Of a DNA stretch of 14,037 bases, positions 1 to 6,486 are shown piece by piece. The notes beneath the pieces were generated by a model. That model searched no databases. It was given only the letters and a program-made list of their open reading frames with translations, and had not been told where the DNA came from. The first letter of the stretch is position 1; every line of letters begins with the position of its first letter. Both the position numbers and the translations under genes were made by a program. The stretch comes from Rickettsiales bacterium (GTDB lineage: Bacteria > Pseudomonadota > Alphaproteobacteria > Rickettsiales > UBA1997): positions 1 to 14,037 of the forward strand of contig CANKYC010000026.1 of the NCBI GenBank assembly GCA_947487845.1. Direction: 5' to 3'.

Positions 1-1408
1 CGATTTAGACAAAAGCAATAATAGTATGCGATTAGAAGCTTTAAAAAGTACTTACATTGGATTTACAGACCCAGTTTCTTTAATTACCAAGCCAAAGCTA
101 AAGCTTAATAAAAATAACCAGTCCTACTTTCGTTCTTTGTGCAATTTGGGTGGTCATATTCAGCAAACTAAAATTAAAAGTTCAGAACGCCTCTTATTGA
201 GAGCAAAAAAGTTTTTTGTGAAAAAAATAGAAGGCAGCTCTTTTGCTAATGATGGAGAAGGAATAGCGCGCTTTATTGATAAAATGTCTGATATTTTATT
301 TTTTACCTCAATAACCGTAAGCAGCGACCTTAACGCATATAAAGTGTTTGAAACTTTGAATGCTCGCGGAGTAAAATTATCAACTCCAGATTTGATCAAA
401 AATCATTTATTCTCGATGGTTGACGAAAAAGGTCAGATAAGCGACGAAGAAATTGAGCAGCTTGAAGAAAAATGGGAGGCAATAACTCAAAACTTGGGGA
501 AATCTGATTTTTCTCAATTTATTCAGGTTCATTGGAACAGCAAAAATAAATCAACTAGACAAAATCAGCTTTTCAGAGCAATCAAAGGCAGTATAACAAA
601 TAAACAACAGCTATTTTCTTACCTAAACGAGCTTCAAGAATCTTCAGAAATTTTTGCCGCACTTGATAGTGATAAAAATCACGAAGAAGAATTTTGGATT
701 GGCGATGAACTTAAAGCAGCAAAAAATCCCTTAAAAACTCTAAAAAACTTTAATATCAGTCAACCTTATTCTCTGCTAATAGCAGCTTATAAAAACTTCA
801 GCAAAGAGGAGTTTTGCAAAATCTTTTCTTATATTGATGTAGTTTCAATTCGCTATAATGTGATTGGGCAACGCCAAGCAAACGATCAAGAAAGAATTTA
901 TAATCAAATTGCTTTGGAAATATCTTCTCAAAACATAAAAAATCTCTCTCAAATTAAAGAAAAATTGAGAGAGATTTATATTAATGACCAAGATTTCAAA
1001 TCTGATTTTATGAGAAAAGAGATAAAAACTGGCCAATCCGATAAGAAGGCTCGCTATCTTCTGACGCGCATCGAAAAGTTTATTAATAGCGGATTCTCTA
1101 TTGATGAAAGTGAAACAACTTTAGAACACATACTTCCACAAAAATGGGAATCTTATTCTTGGTGGTCAAGTCATAATTTTGAAGAAGGCGATTCCAGCTC
1201 TTTAGGAAATATGACTTTGCTGGACAAAAAAACTAATAAACATGCCTCTACAAAATCTTTCAAAGAAAAGAAGGAGCTATTTCTTGAAAATTCTTATAAA
1301 ATTACCTCTCAAATACATGAATTTGAGGAATGGAATCATGAAGCGATTTTAAAGAGACAAAAATGGCTAGCCGAACAAGCGGCAAAATGTTGGAAAATTG
1401 AGTTTTGA
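1..1408 (+). CDS. DUF262/DUF1524 (GmrSD-like) nuclease, 5' end outside window
   Basis: The frame is open from the left edge, so the ATG at 26 is probably internal. About 100 N-terminal residues, including the DGQQR-type motif expected of DUF262, would lie outside. Numbering from that Met, a DUF262 signature FETLNARG (108-115) followed by STPDLIKN is visible. The C-terminal DUF1524 His-Me finger nuclease motif is LEHILPQ with His368, then LGNMTLL with Asn395 and KKTN. Family members include type IV restriction enzymes of the GmrSD kind, where DUF262 is an NTPase module and DUF1524 cuts DNA; some act against phage with modified DNA. The function here is inferred from family only. The TGA overlaps the xthA ATG by one base. 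Seven of 16 arginine codons are AGA, against none of 10 in xthA, which mildly suggests a different origin. The C-terminus appears intact. Confidence 0.85.
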   Translation, partial: DLDKSNNSMRLEALKSTYIGFTDPVSLITKPKLKLNKNNQSYFRSLCNLGGHIQQTKIKSSERLLLRAKKFFVKKIEGSSFANDGEGIARFIDKMSDILFFTSITVSSDLNAYKVFETLNARGVKLSTPDLIKNHLFSMVDEKGQISDEEIEQLEEKWEAITQNLGKSDFSQFIQVHWNSKNKSTRQNQLFRAIKGSITNKQQLFSYLNELQESSEIFAALDSDKNHEEEFWIGDELKAAKNPLKTLKNFNISQPYSLLIAAYKNFSKEEFCKIFSYIDVVSIRYNVIGQRQANDQERIYNQIALEISSQNIKNLSQIKEKLREIYINDQDFKSDFMRKEIKTGQSDKKARYLLTRIEKFINSGFSIDESETTLEHILPQKWESYSWWSSHNFEEGDSSSLGNMTLLDKKTNKHASTKSFKEKKELFLENSYKITSQIHEFEEWNHEAILKRQKWLAEQAAKCWKIEF

Positions 1409-2205
1409 TGAAAATAGTTTCTTGGAATATTAATTCGCTGCGTTTGCGTTTGCCGCTTTTGAAAAAATTTATCGAAGAAGCAAATCCGGACGTAATTTGT
1501 TTGCAGGAAATTAAAGTTTCTGATGAGCATTTTCCGCATCTCGAAGTGCGCGCTTTAGGTTTTGAATTTGTCGAATTTTCTGGTGAAAAATCTTATAACG
1601 GCGTGGCAATTTTGTCGAAATTTCCGCTGACTAAAATCGAAAAAATTGACATCGAAAATTACGGTCATAAACGCCACATTTCTGCGGCTTTACAGACTAA
1701 ACAAGGTGAAGTTTTTTTACATAATTTTTATGTGCCAGCGGGCGGCGATATTGCTGATATTTCGTTAAATCCAAAATTCGATCACAAACTAAAAGTTATT
1801 GATTGGATGAGCCAATATTTTGCGCCGCAAAAAGACAAAAAAATTATCATTGTCGGCGACATGAATATCGCGCCGCTGGAGCATGATGTTTGGTCGCATA
1901 AACAACTTTTAAAAATCGTTTCGCACACGCCAATTGAAGTTGAAAAAATGACTAACTTGCAAAAAACTTTAAATTGGATTGATACACATCGTCATTTTGT
2001 TGATTCAAATGACAAACTTTATAGCTGGTGGAGTTACCGCGCGCAAGATGCGCTTGGTGCTAATAAAGGCCGTAGGTTAGATCACATTTGGGCGACACCA
2101 AATTTAAAAGACCAAATTAAATCGATGAAAATTTATCGCGATTTTCGCAGCCACAATCAACCTTCGGATCACGTTCCAATTGAAACTATATTCGATTTAA
2201 TATGA
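1408..2205 (+). CDS. xthA: Exodeoxyribonuclease III / AP endonuclease
   Basis: This is a 265-residue protein of the endonuclease/exonuclease/phosphatase fold that incises DNA at abasic sites and removes 3' blocking groups in base excision repair. Visible landmarks are MKIVSWNINS at the N-terminus, LQEIK with metal ligand Glu34, NFYVPAGG, GDMNIAP with Asp151 and Asn153, the GRRLDHIW block, and the terminal SDHVP with Asp254 and His255. Spacing and length match the E. coli XthA class. I chose the ATG at 1408, which shares its A with the TGA of the upstream gene; a TTG at 1405 would add one residue and is less likely. The 3' end overlaps tsaE by four bases (ATGA), so translation of the run is probably coupled. 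There is no clear Shine-Dalgarno sequence. Confidence 0.96.
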   Translation: MKIVSWNINSLRLRLPLLKKFIEEANPDVICLQEIKVSDEHFPHLEVRALGFEFVEFSGEKSYNGVAILSKFPLTKIEKIDIENYGHKRHISAALQTKQGEVFLHNFYVPAGGDIADISLNPKFDHKLKVIDWMSQYFAPQKDKKIIIVGDMNIAPLEHDVWSHKQLLKIVSHTPIEVEKMTNLQKTLNWIDTHRHFVDSNDKLYSWWSYRAQDALGANKGRRLDHIWATPNLKDQIKSMKIYRDFRSHNQPSDHVPIETIFDLI

Positions 2206-2630
2206 AAAAAATCGTCATTAATTCGCGCCAAGAAATGGCGAATTTAGCCAAAGAAATCGCGCTTCAAACTCAAATTGGCGATATTATTGGTTTAAAAGGC
2301 ACGCTGGGTGCTGGTAAAAGTTTTTTTGCTAAAAATTTTGTGAATGCTTTAAGTGAAAAGCCGCGCGAGGTTTTAAGTCCAACTTTTAACTTGGTTTACT
2401 CTTACGAAACCAAGGTCGGCGAGGTTTTTCATTTTGATCTTTATCGTTTAAAAAGCGCTGATGAGTTGGAAAATATCGGTTTTTTTGATGCTTTGCATAA
2501 TGGAATTAGTCTGATTGAATGGCCAGAAATTGCTGAAAAGTTTTTTAAAAAAAATTATCTCGAAATTGAAATAAAAGCTATCGCTGGAGCCAATGAAGAG
2601 GTGCGGGAAGTTTTTTTGAAGAAAAAATAA
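2202..2630 (+). CDS. tsaE: tRNA t6A37 biosynthesis ATPase TsaE
   Basis: This 142-residue P-loop ATPase works with TsaB, TsaC and TsaD to make threonylcarbamoyladenosine at position 37 of ANN-decoding tRNAs. The Walker A motif GTLGAGKS is at residues 33-40. It is followed by the SPTFNLV switch-like segment, the HFDLYRL Walker B region and an IEWPE motif, in the order typical of the family. Length is normal for TsaE (about 150 residues). The ATG overlaps the xthA TGA by four bases. After the TAA there are 42 bases before rluD, one of the few real gaps in this run. TsaB, TsaC and TsaD are not in the window. Confidence 0.95.
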   Translation: MKKIVINSRQEMANLAKEIALQTQIGDIIGLKGTLGAGKSFFAKNFVNALSEKPREVLSPTFNLVYSYETKVGEVFHFDLYRLKSADELENIGFFDALHNGISLIEWPEIAEKFFKKNYLEIEIKAIAGANEEVREVFLKKK

Positions 2631-2672
2631 TTGAGTCTGTATTTATACGCGATCATAAAATAAATAAATAAA

Positions 2673-3653
2673 ATGGAAAAATTTACCTTTGAAGTTGCTG
2701 AAAATGAAAGCGGAATTCGTCTTGATAAATTCCTGACGGAAAAATTTGCCGAAATAAAACCTGAAATTAACCGCACTAAAATTCAGCATTTGTTGGAAGA
2801 AAAACTGGTTTTGGATGAAGCGGAAAAGCCTTACGCCAATGCTTCGCAAAAAACAAAAGTTGGGCAAAAGTTTTTTGTGACAACTATTGCGCCACGTCCG
2901 TCACATTTAACTGCCAAAGAAATTCCCTTCGAAATTATTTTTGAAGATGATGATTTATTGGTAATTAATAAACCCGCCGGACTCACTGTTCATCCGGGCG
3001 CGGGCAATCAAGACGATACTTTGGTTAACGCGCTTTTATTCACGCATCAAAATCGCCTTTCATCAATTTCTGGCGAATTTCGCCCCGGCATTGTCCATCG
3101 TTTGGATAAGGACACATCTGGCTTGATGTTGGTTGCAAAAAACGATTTTACTCACCAAATTTTAAGCCAAAAATTAAAAGACCGCGATATTAAGCGCTCA
3201 TACGCCGCCTTTGTTTATGGTTATATTTCGCCAGCGCGCGGCATGATTGAAAAAAATATTGTGCGCTCAAAAATGAATCGCATGAAAATGTCGATTTCAC
3301 GCACTTTGGGACGCGTTGCAATTACCAATTATGAAACGGTGGAAACTTTTCACGAAGGTTTTGCCAGCCTTATTGAATGCAGGTTGCAAACTGGTCGCAC
3401 GCATCAAATTCGTATTCACATGGAATCAATTAAACACTCATTAATTGGCGACAAACTTTATAATTCTTGTAAAAAAATGGCGCCGTTAAATTTTTCACCA
3501 GAGGCTGTAAATTTTATTAAAAATTTTCCAAGACAAGCGCTGCATTCATATAAAATAAGCTTCGAACATCCGCGCACTTTGCGAGAAATGTCTTTTGAAA
3601 TCGATTTGCCGCAAGATTTAAAAGATCTCAAAGAGCATTTAAAAAATGGTTGA
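2673..3653 (+). CDS. rluD: 23S rRNA pseudouridine synthase, RluD type
   Basis: This 326-residue RluA-family enzyme isomerises uridine to pseudouridine; RluD orthologues act on 23S rRNA helix 69 (positions 1911/1915/1917 in E. coli). An N-terminal S4 RNA-binding domain starts at about residue 13 (GIRLDKFL). The catalytic domain shows NKPAGL (99-104), HPGAG (107-111), HRLDKDTSG with catalytic Asp145, and TGRTHQIRIH (240-249). The S4 domain and the VHPGAG motif favour RluD over RluA; RluC is the main alternative. The start ATG at 2673 follows an A/T-rich stretch (aaataaataaataaa) without a Shine-Dalgarno sequence. The 3' end overlaps miaA by eight bases. A weak TTGAGT box at 2631 has no convincing -10 partner. 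Confidence 0.93.
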   Translation: MEKFTFEVAENESGIRLDKFLTEKFAEIKPEINRTKIQHLLEEKLVLDEAEKPYANASQKTKVGQKFFVTTIAPRPSHLTAKEIPFEIIFEDDDLLVINKPAGLTVHPGAGNQDDTLVNALLFTHQNRLSSISGEFRPGIVHRLDKDTSGLMLVAKNDFTHQILSQKLKDRDIKRSYAAFVYGYISPARGMIEKNIVRSKMNRMKMSISRTLGRVAITNYETVETFHEGFASLIECRLQTGRTHQIRIHMESIKHSLIGDKLYNSCKKMAPLNFSPEAVNFIKNFPRQALHSYKISFEHPRTLREMSFEIDLPQDLKDLKEHLKNG

Positions 3654-4542
3654 AAAAATCTTAATAATTTCTGGCGCAACCGCTTCGGGAAAATCTGGTT
3701 TAGCGATGAATTTAAGCGCCGAAAAAGATGTCGCAATTATTAACGCCGATTCGCTACAAATTTACGAAGGGCTGCCGATTTTATCTTCGCAACCGACAAA
3801 AGATGAACAAAAAAAAGTTCCGCATTTTTTATATTCGCATTTTAAAGCACAAGAAACTTCATCTGTTGGATTATGGCTTAAGCTTGTAAAATCAAAGGTT
3901 GAAGAAGTTTTAAAATTAAAAAAACTGCCCGTAATTGTTGGCGGCAGCGGTATGTACATTTCAAAATTGGTTGATGGCATTTCGGAAATTCCTGAAATTA
4001 ATGAAGAAATCCGCAATAATGCTCGCGAACTTTATGAAGAAATTGGTCACGTTGAATTTCAGAAAAAATTGGTCGATTTAGGAGAAAATGAAATACTCGA
4101 CAAACAACGCCTAACAAGGGCTTACGAGGTTTTGCAGCAAACCGGAAAACCACTTTCTTGGTGGCAACATCAACCGCTAAAAAAGATTTTTGAAAATGTG
4201 GAATTTTTGCATGTAAATCTGGAATTGGAGCGCAAAAAACTTTATGAAAATTGTAATTCGCGCTTTGAAAAAATGTTGGAACTTGGCGCTTTTGAAGAAG
4301 TGAAAAACCTTGTGAATCAAGGAATTTCGGATGATAAGCAAATTACCAAAACTTTAGGATTTTTAGAAATTCGTGAGTTTTTAAATGAAAGAATGAATCA
4401 CCAAAAAATGGTGGAAATTGTGACGCAAAAAACTCGTAATTACGCCAAAAGACAATTAACTTGGTTTCGTCATCAATTGCCGCAGAAGCATGTGTTTAGC
4501 GATCCAATCTCGGCATTAAATTTTTTGAAAAATGAAATTTAG
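3646..4542 (+). CDS. miaA: tRNA dimethylallyltransferase MiaA
   Basis: This 298-residue enzyme transfers a dimethylallyl group from DMAPP to A37 of tRNAs that read UNN codons, giving i6A37, the precursor of ms2i6A. The P-loop GATASGKS is at residues 10-17. NADSLQIY carries Asp35/Ser36, which are usually in the active site. GGSGMYI is at 99-105, and the closing RQLTWFR motif is at 269-275. Length is normal. The start codon lies inside the end of rluD, and the gene itself runs 11 bases into recO, so the three are probably co-transcribed and translationally coupled. MiaA and the upstream TsaE both act on the same tRNA position (A37) in different tRNA sets. Confidence 0.96.
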   Translation: MVEKILIISGATASGKSGLAMNLSAEKDVAIINADSLQIYEGLPILSSQPTKDEQKKVPHFLYSHFKAQETSSVGLWLKLVKSKVEEVLKLKKLPVIVGGSGMYISKLVDGISEIPEINEEIRNNARELYEEIGHVEFQKKLVDLGENEILDKQRLTRAYEVLQQTGKPLSWWQHQPLKKIFENVEFLHVNLELERKKLYENCNSRFEKMLELGAFEEVKNLVNQGISDDKQITKTLGFLEIREFLNERMNHQKMVEIVTQKTRNYAKRQLTWFRHQLPQKHVFSDPISALNFLKNEI

Positions 4543-5260
4543 CGACTGCGGAATTATTATTAGTCAAAAAAAATATGGTGAAAATTCTTTGATCGTGAAA
4601 GTTTTTTCGCAAGAACATGGCGTTTATCGCGGCTTTGTGCGTTTTGCTAAATCGGCTAAAGACAAGACAATTTTTCAAATCGGAAATCTCATTTCTTTTG
4701 AATATCGCAGCCGCTTGGAAGATAATTTAGGTCAGTTTTGCGCCGTTGATTTGATTCGTTCTTATTGTTCAAAAATCATTTTTGATAAAGTAAAACTCGA
4801 TTGCGTGAACTCGCTATTTTCAATAATTGATGAGTCTTTTTTAGAGCGCGAAAACCACGAAAATCTTTTTGAAAAATTGCGGCTTTTTATGCATAAAATT
4901 GCCGAAGAAACTGCGCCGAAAAATTTCTTGTCGGATTATGTGCGGTTGGAATTAAAAATTTTAAAAACTCTGGGTTACGGAATCGATTTATCTTCTTGTG
5001 CCGTAACTGATTCGACGGTGGATTTAGCTTTTGTATCACCAAAATCTGCTAGAGCGGTCTCTTTTGAGATTGGTCGACCTTATCAAAGTAAATTGTTGAA
5101 ATTGCCGAATTTTTTAACGGCGGATGATGAGGAAATTCAGGATAAGGATTTGCATGATGGCTTGAAGTTGAGTGGATATTTTTTAGAAAAATTTATTTTT
5201 GAAAATAAGCCAGAAAAGCTAGCGAGTAGGAAGAAATTGGAGAAGATTTTTTTAGTATAA
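4532..5260 (+). CDS. recO: DNA repair / recombination mediator RecO
   Basis: This 242-residue protein is expected to help RecR load RecA onto SSB-coated single-stranded DNA in the RecFOR pathway. The N-terminal OB-fold part (about 1-80) has the family pattern GIIIS..YGENS..VKVFSQEHG. The helical C-terminal part holds LGYGIDLSSC (147-156) and VSPKSARAVS (168-177), which resemble alphaproteobacterial RecO. The alphaproteobacterial form typically lacks the zinc-finger cysteines seen in some other groups, and no CxxC is visible here. Translation starts inside miaA (11-base overlap) without a Shine-Dalgarno sequence. It is the last gene of the + strand run and faces a large inverted repeat. Confidence 0.92.
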   Translation: MKFSDCGIIISQKKYGENSLIVKVFSQEHGVYRGFVRFAKSAKDKTIFQIGNLISFEYRSRLEDNLGQFCAVDLIRSYCSKIIFDKVKLDCVNSLFSIIDESFLERENHENLFEKLRLFMHKIAEETAPKNFLSDYVRLELKILKTLGYGIDLSSCAVTDSTVDLAFVSPKSARAVSFEIGRPYQSKLLKLPNFLTADDEEIQDKDLHDGLKLSGYFLEKFIFENKPEKLASRKKLEKIFLV

Positions 5261-5353
5261 CCAAAAGTCACTTGAAACTCGACCAGTTTATTTTGCTATT
5301 TAACTAACTTGAAAAGGTAGGATTATTTAAAAAAATCTTATTTTATTTTGACA

Positions 5354-5534
5354 TCGCAAAACCCCCCAACCCCCCTTAACAGGGGGGCTTTAATCCGAGT
5401 TCGATCTCAAAACCCCTCCCCTTAACAGGGGCTTTAATCCGAGTTCGATCTCAAAACCCCTCCCCTTAACAGGGGCTTTAATCCGAGTTCGATCTCAAAG
5501 CCCCCCTGTTAAGGGGGGTTGGGGGGTTTTGCGA
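5354..5534. repeat. Nested palindromic repeat with perfect 38-bp inverted arms
   Basis: The left arm (5354-5391) and right arm (5497-5534) are exact reverse complements over 38 bases; each is rich in C or G runs around a TTAACA core. Within the left arm, CCCCCC-TTAACA-GGGGGG can form its own short hairpin, and shorter CCCC-TTAACA-GGGG hairpins recur at 5411-5434 and 5455-5478. In RNA, the element could fold either as one long stem with a 105-base loop or as a row of small hairpins, three of them followed by CTTTA. This suits bidirectional termination between recO and pilD. It could equally be a MITE/REP-like mobile palindrome; no transposase or target duplication is visible. Confidence 0.9.
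5392..5496 (+). repeat. 44-bp direct tandem repeat, two exact copies plus 17 bp
   Basis: Copies at 5392-5435 and 5436-5479 are identical. They are followed at 5480-5496 by the first 17 bases of a third (aatccgagttcgatctc). Each unit joins this 17-base linker to a 27-base C-run/TTAACA/G-run hairpin unit. The left inverted arm ends in a longer variant of the same hairpin unit, so the whole block looks like serial duplication of one module, with the final module inverted. Confidence 0.92.
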
Positions 5535-5605
5535 ATTTTAATCTTATACCAAAATGAAATGGTCGATTTTCAATTAGCTTTGCTAGGGTGGCCTAAAAAC
5601 TTTTA

Positions 5606-6403
5606 CTAGAAAATTAGCATTCCAACCAACTCAACAGGATCAAATTTTTTTCCAAAAAGCAGGCATAAAAAAAATGCCAAACAAATCGCTGGAGCAAAAG
5701 GGAAAGTTTCATCTTTTTTGATTTTCTGCCACAAGGCTCCAAAGATAATTCCACAAATTCCGCTGAGCATCATAAAGGCTAGAAATCCTTGCATTCCTAA
5801 GGCTAATCCTACGATGAAAAAGAATTTAATATCATCAGTTCCAAGTGCTTCGACTTTTATAGTAAAATAAAAAAATGCCAGAAGCGCCAATCCAAAAGCC
5901 ACGTAAAGAAAAGCGGCGGGAAGATTTTGCAAAACTAGCGTATTTCCGCCTTTCATAATTACTAAAATCGTTACCAGAATGGTTAGAAAATATTGGGTGG
6001 AATTGGGAATAAAATATTCTTCCAAATCAACAACGCACATCACAATCAGCGTGCCGGCAACTAAAAAATAAATTATCATTTTTAGGTCGAGCTGGCGATT
6101 TAAAACGAAAAAAATTGCTAAAAAAGCTGCTAAAAAACTTAATTCAATTAATGGATAACGCGCTGAAATTTTAACTTTACAATTACTGCATTTGCCGCGT
6201 TGAAAAAGCCAAGAAAAAATGGGAATTAAATTTCTGATTTTTAGCGCCACGCCACAATTGGTGCATTTCGAGCGCGTAAAAACCATCGGCTGTTTGCGCG
6301 CCATACGATAACTAATCAGACTGGCAAAACTGCCAAAAATTAGGCTAAAAATCGCTATTAAAAGAATTTGTTCTGATGAATTGAATTGAGAAAAAAACTG
6401 CAT
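5606..6403 (-). CDS. pilD: Prepilin peptidase (A24 aspartic protease)
   Basis: This 265-residue polytopic inner-membrane protein should cleave the leader peptides of type IV pilins or type II secretion pseudopilins and N-methylate the new end. After an N-terminal membrane segment with a GSF motif, a cytoplasmic loop carries two CxxC pairs (Cys47/Cys50 and Cys72/Cys75), as in the bifunctional PilD class. Several further hydrophobic segments follow. Catalytic aspartates are expected at Asp126 (VVDLEEYFIPN) and Asp191. The second motif reads GTDDIKF rather than the usual GxGDxK, so the third position is Asp instead of Gly while the catalytic Asp is kept. No pilin, PilB or PilC gene is in the window. 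It is transcribed divergently from the lipoprotein gene, and the symbol is by family only. Confidence 0.9.
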   Translation of the reverse strand: MQFFSQFNSSEQILLIAIFSLIFGSFASLISYRMARKQPMVFTRSKCTNCGVALKIRNLIPIFSWLFQRGKCSNCKVKISARYPLIELSFLAAFLAIFFVLNRQLDLKMIIYFLVAGTLIVMCVVDLEEYFIPNSTQYFLTILVTILVIMKGGNTLVLQNLPAAFLYVAFGLALLAFFYFTIKVEALGTDDIKFFFIVGLALGMQGFLAFMMLSGICGIIFGALWQKIKKDETFPFAPAICLAFFLCLLFGKKFDPVELVGMLIF

Positions 6404-6418
6404 GAAGAGTCGTTAAAA

Positions 6419-6446
6419 TTGCTAATTTGAAAGTCGCAAATAAAGT
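6419..6446 (+). promoter_or_regulatory. Possible sigma70-type promoter for the nlpD-like/ftsY pair
   Basis: TTGCTA at 6419-6424 is separated by 16 bases from TAAAGT at 6441-6446; each box matches the consensus at four of six positions. A start near 6453 would leave a leader of about 34 bases before the ATG at 6487. The match is weak and rests only on position and spacing. Confidence 0.25.
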
Positions 6447-6461
6447 GCGACAACCTTTCAA
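6427..6461. promoter_or_regulatory. Dyad in the divergent pilD/nlpD spacer
   Basis: TTGAAAG (6427-6433) pairs with CTTTCAA (6455-6461), and TCGCA (6434-6438) pairs with TGCGA (6446-6450). The loop has seven bases and one side carries a four-base bulge (6451-6454). This gives a 12-bp interrupted stem in an 83-base spacer between divergent genes. It overlaps the possible -10 box, so it could be an operator or a leader hairpin. No T-run follows it, so a terminator is less likely. Confidence 0.4.
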
Positions 6462-6486
6462 TTAATCAATCTATTTAATCTAGAAA

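Larger units (their letters stand above)
5272..5573. repeat. Outer imperfect inverted repeat flanking the palindrome
   Basis: The 14 bases at 5272-5285 (ttgaaactcgacca) pair with 5560-5573 (tggtcgattttcaa), 13 of 14 positions matching in inverted orientation. Extending to 26 bases keeps about 20 matches. It encloses the GC-rich nested repeat and may mark the ends of a larger element, but the arms are not symmetrically spaced around the core, so chance cannot be excluded. Confidence 0.45.
5261..5605. other. Gene-free stretch between convergent recO and pilD
   Basis: These 345 bases contain no credible coding frame. They hold a GC-rich nested repeat (5354-5534) inside AT-rich flanks, plus a weaker outer inverted repeat. 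Both neighbouring genes end here, so termination from both sides is a likely role. Confidence 0.85.

Noticed and set aside
26..28. True start of the DUF262/DUF1524 gene at the ATG
   Set aside because: The frame is open back to the left edge and the expected DUF262 N-terminal motif is missing, so the gene must begin outside.
1405..1407. TTG as the start codon of xthA
   Set aside because: It adds only one residue before a canonical ATG that already matches the family N-terminus and gives the usual stop-start overlap.
2631..2660. Promoter for rluD in the 42-base gap (TTGAGT box)
   Set aside because: No -10 box at good spacing: CATAAA at 17 bases is poor and TAAAAT is 19 bases away.
5392..5408. 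tRNA T-loop (GTTCGATC within the linker)
   Set aside because: The bases on either side do not form a five-pair T-stem, and no acceptor, D or anticodon arms can be built around it.
5392..5496. CRISPR-like array of alternating units
   Set aside because: The alternating 27-base and 17-base segments are both identical between copies, so there are no unique spacers, and no cas gene is nearby.
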